A DNA stretch of 14,050 bases from JBBTWG01 sp038062935. Lineage in GTDB: Bacteria; Patescibacteriota; Gracilibacteria; UBA1369; UBA12463. The stretch is taken from the NCBI GenBank assembly GCA_038062935.1, contig JBBTWG010000012.1, positions 1-14,050 on the forward strand. The letters are read 5' to 3'. Positions 1 to 5,173 of the stretch are shown here, piece after piece. The notes under the pieces were generated by a model that ran no database searches, was not told the origin of the DNA, and saw only the letters and a list, made by a program, of their open reading frames with translations. Numbering within the stretch: the stretch's first letter is position 1; each line of letters opens with the position of its first letter. The position numbers were made by a program, and so were the translations under genes.

Positions 1-269
1 TTCAGAACATCCCTGACGCTATCGTGGGCATGTGTCATGCTTTTTTCATCTTCTCCTCCCTGACGTGCAGCTCTTATTGTGTCTACTGCTCCGAGTCCGA
101 TTGCAATCCCTCGCTGAAGCCCCTGGATGGCGCTGGTCGTCCCATCATCTTCCTGTTCACCCGCCTCCACCCTTCTGACAATTGGGCTGATTGGAACATG
201 TTTTATGTGGCAAACTCCCCTGGTGAGTGGTAGTAATTCTGTTTCCCCTGATGGTGTTTTTGAAAGCAT
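1..269 (-). CDS. Hypothetical protein, N-terminal 89 residues (3' end beyond window)
   Basis: Not recognised. A minus-strand reading frame is open from an ATG at 269 to the window edge, and an in-frame TGA lies two codons upstream of that ATG, so this is the first possible ATG. The visible product is hydrophilic, rich in Glu, Asp, Gly and Arg, and has no signal peptide. It holds one milder Gly/Ala/Ile stretch (about residues 50-62, around GIAIGLGAVD), followed by an acidic segment (GGEDEK). The composition looks like a real soluble protein, whereas the plus-strand frames here are Cys/Phe/Ser-rich shadows. It has its own sigma-70-like promoter and a palindrome covering the start codon, so it is probably expressed separately from the pentose-phosphate genes upstream. 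Five of its seven arginines use AGA/AGG, unlike those core genes. Only about 90 residues are visible, so function cannot be judged. Confidence 0.55.
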   Translation of the reverse strand, partial: MLSKTPSGETELLPLTRGVCHIKHVPISPIVRRVEAGEQEDDGTTSAIQGLQRGIAIGLGAVDTIRAARQGGEDEKSMTHAHDSVRDVL

Positions 270-289
270 CTCTCAATATTGTGAGATGC
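266..289. promoter_or_regulatory. 24-bp palindrome over the start codon (operator-like)
   Basis: The arms GCATCTC and GAGATGC flank a CAATATTG core. The whole 24 bp is self-complementary except for one T/T pair (273 and 282). It lies directly downstream of the putative -10 box, covers the expected transcription start, and includes the ATG at 267-269. It could be a repressor operator, or an mRNA hairpin that hides the start codon. The regulator is unknown. Confidence 0.55.
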
Positions 290-290
290 A

Positions 291-318
291 TTTTTATATT
301 AAATTGTTAATTTGTCAA
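291..318 (-). promoter_or_regulatory. Sigma-70-like promoter of the left-edge gene
   Basis: On the minus strand TTGACA (313-318) is a perfect -35 box. It is followed after 16 bases by TAAAAA (291-296), a fair -10 box; an overlapping TATAAA lies 14 bases away. The position fits a start within the palindrome just downstream. Confidence 0.5.
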
Positions 319-335
319 ATTCAGCTTTGAATTTT

Positions 336-992
336 TCAGAAAATCTCGCACTTCGCATTCTGCAAAATCTTTGCGATTGGAAATTCATGAAAATCTGCTC
401 CGGGCTTTTGTGCTTTTTCGAGGGCTTTCTTTTTTTCTTCGCCGGGAGCCAGAATCAGGACTTCTTCGCTGTCGAGGAGTGCGTTGAAGGTGAGGGTGAG
501 TCTCTGTTCGACTGGGGAATTTTTTGTCTGTGAACTTGCCACCATCGAGCTGGTTTCGAGTGCTGGGCTGCCTGGAAAAAGTGATGCTATGTGGCCGTCT
601 TTTCCCATTCCGAGAATGAGGATGTCGATGAGTGGATGGCGGGCTTTGGTGAGATTTTGGAGCCGTTCTTGTGAATATTTTATAGCTTCTGGAATTGGAA
701 GGGTTGTGTTGAAAACGTAGATATTTTCTGGCTGAAATGGGATTTGGGAGAAAAGTGTTTCGTTGAGCATCCGGAAATTACTCTGATCGCTGGTGGGTGG
801 GACGTAGCGTTCGTCGATGAGAATCCATTCGATGCGGTTCCATGGGAGTCGCTGCTGTGCGAGTTGTGCGTAGAGAGCGCGGGGCGATGTGCCGCCGGAG
901 AGGCCGATGCGGCAGGTGGGATTTTTTCGAAGGGTGGCGTTGATTTTTTCTAGGAGGGCCGGGAGGAACGTGTGACTTGTGACATGTGACAT
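336..992 (-). CDS. pgl: 6-phosphogluconolactonase
   Basis: Hydrolyses 6-phosphoglucono-delta-lactone to 6-phosphogluconate, the second step of the oxidative pentose phosphate pathway, in the cytosol. The 218-residue product has the Pgl/DevB family blocks in order: GLSGGTSPRALY (30-41), WILIDERYVP (56-65), SNFRML (71-76), GMGKDGHIASLFPGS (128-142) and a C-terminal FPIAKIL (204-210). It is slightly shorter than many bacterial homologues but no block is missing. It starts 24 bases after the zwf stop on the same strand, so it should be co-transcribed with zwf and gnd. The chosen ATG (990-992) lies inside a 7-base tandem repeat; a second ATG at 983-985 is out of frame. No Shine-Dalgarno sequence is visible. 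It is the only gene in the window ending in TGA. Confidence 0.95.
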   Translation of the reverse strand: MSHVTSHTFLPALLEKINATLRKNPTCRIGLSGGTSPRALYAQLAQQRLPWNRIEWILIDERYVPPTSDQSNFRMLNETLFSQIPFQPENIYVFNTTLPIPEAIKYSQERLQNLTKARHPLIDILILGMGKDGHIASLFPGSPALETSSMVASSQTKNSPVEQRLTLTFNALLDSEEVLILAPGEEKKKALEKAQKPGADFHEFPIAKILQNAKCEIF

Positions 993-998
993 GTGACT
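971..998. repeat. 7-bp tandem array (TGTGACA type, 4 units) at the pgl start
   Basis: Four consecutive heptamers, TGTGACT, TGTGACA, TGTGACA and TGTGACT, are followed by a degenerate TATGATC. The array fills the zwf-pgl junction and encodes the first residues of pgl (MSHVTSH). A unit length not divisible by three means copy-number change would shift which ATG is in frame. Confidence 0.8.
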
Positions 999-1016
999 TA
1001 TGATCAGGAATTAGAA

Positions 1017-2447
1017 TTATTCGTAGAAATTGAACCATTGGAAACCGTCTTTTGCGATCCAATCGTCGGCTTCTTTGGGGCCACTGGTACCGGGTTCGTA
1101 TTTATGGGCTTCTTTTTCTGATTTTTCGAAATGGTCTAGGACGGGGTCGATGACTTTCCAGGAGGCTTCGACTTCTTCGAATCCGAGGAAGAGGAGGCGG
1201 TTTCCTTTGATGCATTCGAGGAGGAGTTTGCCGTGTTCTTCGAGACAATCACCGGAACAATAGATCGCGCGGCCGGTGACGAGTTCGTGGAAATCGAGTT
1301 CTGCTCCGCCTTTTTTGGTGAGGAGTTGAAATTCGATTTTCTCGCCGGGCTGGAGTTGGATGACGAGTTTATTGGTGGATAATTTCTCCTGGTTTCGCTG
1401 GAGTGGTAAATGTTTAAATTCGATGACGATGGCGCTCCATTGCTTTTTAAGTTTTTTTCCGCTGCGCAGATAAATGGGAATTCCGTGCCAATCCTGGTGG
1501 TCGATGAAAACTTTGAGCGCGGCGAACGTTTCAGTTCTGGAATTTTTCTGGACGCCTTCTTCGCTCGTGTATCCAGCATACTGACCACGGATGACGGAAC
1601 TTTCGAGATCTTTGATTTTGATGGAGCGCAGGAGATTTTCTTTTTCGCGGTGGATCGTGAATTCGTCGATTTCTTCCGGGAGATTCATGGTGAGAAATGC
1701 GAGAATTTGAAACATGTGCGACTGAATCATGTCGCGGAGCGTGCCGACGTGGTCGAAATAATTCGCGCGACCTTCGACGCCGACGCTTTCGAGTCCACTG
1801 ATTTGGATGTTTTTGATGTACTTGCCCTGGATGAGACGCGCCAAAATCGCGTTGGCGTAGCGGAGTGAGAGGACGTTGAAGACAGCTTCTTTTCCGAGAT
1901 AATGGTCGAGGAGATAGATCTGCTCTTTTTCGAAAAATTTAAAAAGTTTTTTCTTCAGAAGTTTGGCGGATTCGAGATTGTAGCCGAGTGGTTTTTCGAG
2001 GATGAGGCGGAGCGTAGAACTTTCTGTGTTGAAATTCACGAGCGCGATGTTTTCGATGACCGCGTCGAAGACTGATGGTGGGATGGCTAAATAGGCGATG
2101 CGGACATGTTCTGTTTTTTCCTCTTTCTCGAGCTCTTTTTTCAGATTTTCGAAGTCTCCTTTTTGGTCGTATTGACCCTGAACGTAGGAAACATTTTCCA
2201 GGACTTGATTGAGAATTTTTTGGTCGACGTCTTTGTACTTTTTCACGACGGCTTCGCGGAAATCTTCGCGAAATTGTTCGTTGGTCATCGCGGAGCGCGC
2301 GTAGCCCACGACTTTGTAATTCACCGGGAGACGCTTTTCCAGGAAAAGCTGGTAGATCGACGGGAAAATTTTGAGTTTGGCGAGCGATCCGGAAGCGCCG
2401 AAGACGATGAGAGTGAAGTCTTTTTCTGCGGTTTGGAAGGAGGACAT
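1017..2447 (-). CDS. zwf: Glucose-6-phosphate 1-dehydrogenase
   Basis: Oxidises glucose-6-phosphate to 6-phosphogluconolactone with NADP, the entry step of the oxidative pentose phosphate pathway. From the ATG at 2447 it is 476 residues, close to the usual 480-510. Visible blocks: nucleotide-binding GASGSLAKLKIFPSIY (17-32), EKPLGYNLESA (151-161), substrate-binding LDHYLGKE (180-187), FDHVGTLRDMIQSH (231-244) with the likely catalytic His244, and YLRSGKKLK (326-334). Departures from the usual pattern are Ser for Asp in GASGDL, and QSH for QNH next to the catalytic His. An upstream TTG at 2555 would add 36 residues, but these read through a heptamer array and overlap gnd, so the ATG is preferred. 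The bases before it read CCTCCTC, which is not a Shine-Dalgarno. Lies between gnd (23 bases upstream) and pgl (24 bases downstream). Confidence 0.95.
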   Translation of the reverse strand: MSSFQTAEKDFTLIVFGASGSLAKLKIFPSIYQLFLEKRLPVNYKVVGYARSAMTNEQFREDFREAVVKKYKDVDQKILNQVLENVSYVQGQYDQKGDFENLKKELEKEEKTEHVRIAYLAIPPSVFDAVIENIALVNFNTESSTLRLILEKPLGYNLESAKLLKKKLFKFFEKEQIYLLDHYLGKEAVFNVLSLRYANAILARLIQGKYIKNIQISGLESVGVEGRANYFDHVGTLRDMIQSHMFQILAFLTMNLPEEIDEFTIHREKENLLRSIKIKDLESSVIRGQYAGYTSEEGVQKNSRTETFAALKVFIDHQDWHGIPIYLRSGKKLKKQWSAIVIEFKHLPLQRNQEKLSTNKLVIQLQPGEKIEFQLLTKKGGAELDFHELVTGRAIYCSGDCLEEHGKLLLECIKGNRLLFLGFEEVEASWKVIDPVLDHFEKSEKEAHKYEPGTSGPKEADDWIAKDGFQWFNFYE

Positions 2448-2451
2448 GAGG

Positions 2452-2484
2452 AGGATGTAGGATTGAGGATTTAGGATGTAGGAG
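2452..2484. repeat. 7-bp tandem array (AGGATKT type, about 4.7 units) at the gnd-zwf junction
   Basis: Units read AGGATGT, AGGATTG, AGGATTT, AGGATGT and a partial AGGAG. The array covers the whole junction and runs into the last codons of gnd. The gnd stop codon (2471-2473) is made of repeat sequence. The same unit is found at 4002-4034. Confidence 0.8.
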
Positions 2485-3841
2485 TTTCTGATTCCCAATC
2501 CGTGTGAAATGTACCATCCTTGTCGCTTCTCTGATAGGTGTGAGCGCCGAAGCAATCGCGGAGGGCTTGGATGAGGGAAATCCCTTTGAGATTTTCTGTG
2601 GCGAGTGTGTCGATGTAGGCGACGACCGAGCCAAAAGCTGTGACTGGAATTCCTTTTTCTACTGCGGTTTTTACGAGTTCGCGGAGGGCTGGAAGATTTT
2701 CTTGAATTTTCTTTTGAATTTCTTCATTTTCGAAGAGATGGATTTCTTCGTTTTTTTCAAATGCGATTTTGATCATTTTTAGCATTTGTGAGCGGATGAT
2801 GCAGCCGCCTTGCCAGACTCTTGCTATTTCGGATTTCTTTGCTTTCTGTGAAAAATTCATTTCGTTGAGTAGGTCGAAACCTTGAGTGTAACAGGTGAGG
2901 AAACCGAGTTCGAGGGTGCTTTCGAGGATTTCTTTTGGCAGCGCAAAGGGCGCAGAGCTCTTCAAAGCCTTCGGCTTTTCAGAGTGTTTTCGGAGATTCT
3001 TTTTTGCAGAGAGTGCTCGAGCGAAGACCGCTTCGGTGATTGTGTTGACTGGAACACCGTGTGCGAGGGCTTCCTGACTCGTCCAAATGCCTGTGCCTTT
3101 CTGACCGGCGACGTCGAGGATTTTTTCGAGAATTTCTTTCTTGTTGAAAATTTTTGCGGCGATTTCGATGAGATATCCCTGGAGTTTTCCGGTTGACCAC
3201 TCGGCGAACATTTCTCCGTTTGCGCCGAGCATGTACGCTTCGCCGATGAGTTGCATCATGCCGTATTCGATCCCGTTGTGGACCATTTTCACAGCGTGAC
3301 CGCTGCCGCCGGCGCCCATGTATGCGACGCATGGACGATCTTCGAAGTCGTGTGCCGCTATTTTTTCAAGTGGTTCCTGAAAAAGTTTCCAGGCTTCTGC
3401 GGGACCTCCGGGCATAATGCTCGGACCTTCGAGTGCGCCTTTTTCTCCACCGGAAACACCGACTCCGAAAAAGAAGAGTCCTCTCTCTGCGAACTTTTTT
3501 TGTCGGGTTTCTGTATCTTTGTAAAAAGAGTTTCCGCCATCCATGACGCTGTCGCCTTTTTCCATGAGTGGCATGAGTTTTTCGAGCATTTCGTCGACGG
3601 CGGCTCCGGCCTGGACCATGAGAATTATTCTTCGTGGCGCCTGGATACTTTTCACAAAATCTTCCAGCGTTTCGCAGCCCTGAAACTCCCCTTCTGATGC
3701 ATATTTGTTCAAAAATTCTTCCGTTTTTTCGAAAGTACGATTGTAGACCGCGACTTTGTAGGCTCTATGCGCGAGGTTTCGCGCAAGGCTGGCACCCATG
3801 GTGCCGAGACCGATGAGGCCGATGTGATTAGTATTGTTCAT
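2471..3841 (-). CDS. gnd: 6-phosphogluconate dehydrogenase (decarboxylating)
   Basis: Converts 6-phosphogluconate to ribulose-5-phosphate and CO2 with NADP, completing the oxidative branch. From ATG 3841 it has 456 residues, near the classical about 468-residue long form. Motifs: Rossmann GLIGLGTMG (8-16), VYNRT (32-36), MDGGNSFYKDT (100-110), GVSGGEKGALEGPSIMPGG (128-146), GSGHAVKMVHNGIEYG (179-194) with the catalytic Lys185 and Glu192, WQGGCIIRS (343-351), and C-terminal GAHTYQR (432-438). The family N-terminus fits this ATG; an ATG at 3859 would add six residues and has GAGGAAG right before it, so it remains possible. The start overlaps the end of the upstream Cys-rich small gene by 14 bases, which suggests translational coupling. 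The C-terminal residues (PTS) and the stop come from a heptamer repeat. Confidence 0.95.
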   Translation of the reverse strand: MNNTNHIGLIGLGTMGASLARNLAHRAYKVAVYNRTFEKTEEFLNKYASEGEFQGCETLEDFVKSIQAPRRIILMVQAGAAVDEMLEKLMPLMEKGDSVMDGGNSFYKDTETRQKKFAERGLFFFGVGVSGGEKGALEGPSIMPGGPAEAWKLFQEPLEKIAAHDFEDRPCVAYMGAGGSGHAVKMVHNGIEYGMMQLIGEAYMLGANGEMFAEWSTGKLQGYLIEIAAKIFNKKEILEKILDVAGQKGTGIWTSQEALAHGVPVNTITEAVFARALSAKKNLRKHSEKPKALKSSAPFALPKEILESTLELGFLTCYTQGFDLLNEMNFSQKAKKSEIARVWQGGCIIRSQMLKMIKIAFEKNEEIHLFENEEIQKKIQENLPALRELVKTAVEKGIPVTAFGSVVAYIDTLATENLKGISLIQALRDCFGAHTYQRSDKDGTFHTDWESETPTS

Positions 3842-3995
3842 CTTCGTCTTCGCTACCATCTTCCTCTTCGGCGTCGCACGTGCAGCAGCTCATGGCTTCT
3901 TCACAAAGATCGCACATGTCTTCTCTCATTTCTCCGCAACATGCTCCTGGATCTTCGTCCTGGATGCTTCCGCAGAATGCGCATTTGAATTTCAT
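3828..3995 (-). CDS. Cysteine-rich acidic miniprotein (55 aa), probable metal binder
   Basis: Not assigned to a family. ATG at 3993-3995, TAA at 3828-3830. The 55 residues hold nine cysteines: C5-x2-C8, C19-C20, C28-x2-C31 and C37-C38-x-C40, then a very acidic tail (EEEDGSEDEDEQ). Paired CxxC knuckles suggest a small zinc-ribbon-like or other metal-binding fold; this is inference from cysteine spacing only. It sits between the aminomutase and gnd on the same strand and overlaps the gnd start by 14 bases in another frame, so its translation is probably coupled to gnd. No Shine-Dalgarno is visible. Its strongly non-random composition, and the absence of another gene in this 220-base gap, argue that it is real. 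Confidence 0.65.
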   Translation of the reverse strand: MKFKCAFCGSIQDEDPGACCGEMREDMCDLCEEAMSCCTCDAEEEDGSEDEDEQY

Positions 3996-4001
3996 GTTGG
4001 G

Positions 4002-4034
4002 TAGGATTTAGGATGTAGGATTTAGGATGTAGGA
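4002..4034. repeat. 7-bp tandem array (TAGGATT/TAGGATG, about 4.7 units)
   Basis: TAGGATT and TAGGATG alternate twice and end in TAGGA. The array fills half of the 69-base gap between the aminomutase and the Cys-rich gene. ATTTAGGA (4020-4027) can also pair with TCCTAAAT (4038-4045) as an 8-bp stem with a 10-base loop. There is no T-run after it on either strand, so it is not a good intrinsic terminator. Confidence 0.8.
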
Positions 4035-4064
4035 AAATCCTAAATTTGTTGTTTGAATATAGCA

Positions 4065-5078
4065 CTATACTTCATCGAAATAAAGGATTTTCTTGTTCTG
4101 GAAATTTTTGGCTGTGTACTTGCCTTTTCCGCAGTTCTGGAACCAGAAAACTGGGATTTTTCCGTGGCCTCCGGGGGTATCGATGACGTATTCGGGAATA
4201 CAAGTTCCCGAAAGTGTGTCGCGGAGAGATTGCACGAGCCTTTTTCCTTTTTCCACGGAGACGCGAAAATAGTGCGTGCCGATGGCGTAATCGAGGTGAT
4301 GGAGATAGTAGGGTTTCACACCGATCTTTACGAGTCCCTGAAAAAGATTTTTTAGAGTTTCTACGTCGTCGTTCACATCGCGCATGAGTACTGTTTGACT
4401 CAAGAGCATGAGGTTCGCTTTTTGCATTTTCTGGACTGATCTCCTGAAACCTTCGGTGATTTCACGGGGATGATTGATGTGGAGTACGACTGTCACGGGT
4501 GCGGCTTTTCTGAGGATTTGTGCGAGCTGACTCGTGACGCGCTTCGGATAGACAGCTGGTGTCCGCGTGTGGAAACGAATGACTTTGATGTGAGGAATTT
4601 TCCTGAGTTCGTTGAGGATTTTTTCGAGAAATGTGTCGGTGAGCGTGAATGGATCACCACCAGAGAAGATCACTTCCCAGATTTCTGTGTGCTGTTTCAA
4701 ATATGCGAGCGATTTCTGGAGATCGGCGGCAGAACTTTCGAGGAGATTTTTTCGGAAACAGAAACGACAATGGACTGCACAACTGCTCGTGAGATTGAGG
4801 AGTGCGCGGTTGGCGTGGCGGTGAATAATTCCTGGTACGGGGCTGTGAGTAATATCGCCGATGGGATCGGCGAGCTCATATTTTCTTGTGTTTTTTTCTC
4901 GTGCGTCTGGCAGCACCATGAGGCGGAGCGGATCTTTCGGATCGTGCCAGTCGATGAGATCGACGTAGTATTTGGGAATCAGGAGTTTGAAATGCACGTC
5001 TTTGATCTCACTGGAGAGAGGGATTTTGAGATATTTTTCCAGTTCTTCAATCGAAAAAATGAAGTCGGATTTTTGCAT
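4065..5078 (-). CDS. KamA/EpmB-family lysine 2,3-aminomutase (radical SAM)
   Basis: Radical SAM, PLP-dependent aminomutase. The 337-residue protein has the cluster motif CAVHCRFC (Cys100, 104, 107) that binds 4Fe-4S and SAM, SGGDP (139-143), and YVIDTPGGHGK (297-307), where Lys307 is the expected PLP-binding lysine. Asp263 (HLD) and Asp300 (VID) match the two aspartates that hold the substrate lysine amino group in characterised lysine 2,3-aminomutase. Length and the CRFCFRKN motif are nearer to EpmB (about 340 residues, acts on elongation factor P lysine) than to the longer catabolic KamA, which has an extra C-terminal zinc segment missing here. No epmA or efp is in the window, so the substrate (free beta-lysine precursor or EF-P) is open. 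First gene of the minus-strand run; divergent from the ABC transporter. Confidence 0.88.
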   Translation of the reverse strand: MQKSDFIFSIEELEKYLKIPLSSEIKDVHFKLLIPKYYVDLIDWHDPKDPLRLMVLPDAREKNTRKYELADPIGDITHSPVPGIIHRHANRALLNLTSSCAVHCRFCFRKNLLESSAADLQKSLAYLKQHTEIWEVIFSGGDPFTLTDTFLEKILNELRKIPHIKVIRFHTRTPAVYPKRVTSQLAQILRKAAPVTVVLHINHPREITEGFRRSVQKMQKANLMLLSQTVLMRDVNDDVETLKNLFQGLVKIGVKPYYLHHLDYAIGTHYFRVSVEKGKRLVQSLRDTLSGTCIPEYVIDTPGGHGKIPVFWFQNCGKGKYTAKNFQNKKILYFDEV

Positions 5079-5084
5079 GTGGGC

Positions 5085-5093
5085 ATCTTACCA
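5085..5093 (-). promoter_or_regulatory. Extended -10-like element of the aminomutase gene
   Basis: On the minus strand TGG-TAAGAT fits an extended -10 box (TGnTAnnAT) and ends 6 bases before the ATG. No convincing -35 box is at the right distance, although TTTACA lies 19 bases upstream. If used, the mRNA would begin at or next to the start codon. Confidence 0.35.
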
Positions 5094-5135
5094 TGATCCT
5101 TTTTAGCTTTGTAAAATTGACTATTTTCCAATATG

Positions 5136-5164
5136 TTGCATTCTCGCTCTTTTTGTTGTATCAT
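5136..5164 (+). promoter_or_regulatory. Sigma-70-like promoter of the ABC transporter gene
   Basis: TTGCAT (5136-5141), a 17-base spacer, then TATCAT (5159-5164). The expected start is about 5171, three bases before the ATG at 5174, which predicts an almost leaderless mRNA. It also rules against the longer reading frame starting at 5093. Confidence 0.55.
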
Positions 5165-5173
5165 CACTCAGCT

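Noticed and set aside
24..330. Plus-strand open frames at the left edge
   Set aside because: Odd composition (Cys, Ser, Trp, Phe); the minus-strand frame has a promoter, an upstream stop and a plausible protein composition.
290..338. Recoded UGA (sense codon) because TGA is used only once as a stop
   Set aside because: The long genes contain no in-frame UGA and pgl ends at UGA at the expected length, so the standard bacterial code fits.
2448..2555. TTG-initiated N-terminal extension of zwf
   Set aside because: The extra 36 residues are translated repeat and gnd-overlapping sequence; the family N-terminus fits the ATG at 2447.
1939..2634. Minus-strand open frame of 231 codons in a third frame
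   Set aside because: Overlaps zwf and the end of gnd, which are well supported; Arg/Ser/Pro-rich composition is typical of a frame-shifted reading.
4020..4045. Hairpin ATTTAGGA/TCCTAAAT as an intrinsic terminator
   Set aside because: AT-rich stem formed partly by the heptamer repeat and no following T-run on either strand.
4470..5096. Plus-strand open frame of 208 codons
   Set aside because: Lies opposite the aminomutase, whose motifs are intact; no motif of its own.
5093..5173. 27-residue hydrophobic extension of the ABC transporter
   Set aside because: A good promoter lies within it and the family normally starts near the downstream ATG; not fully excluded.
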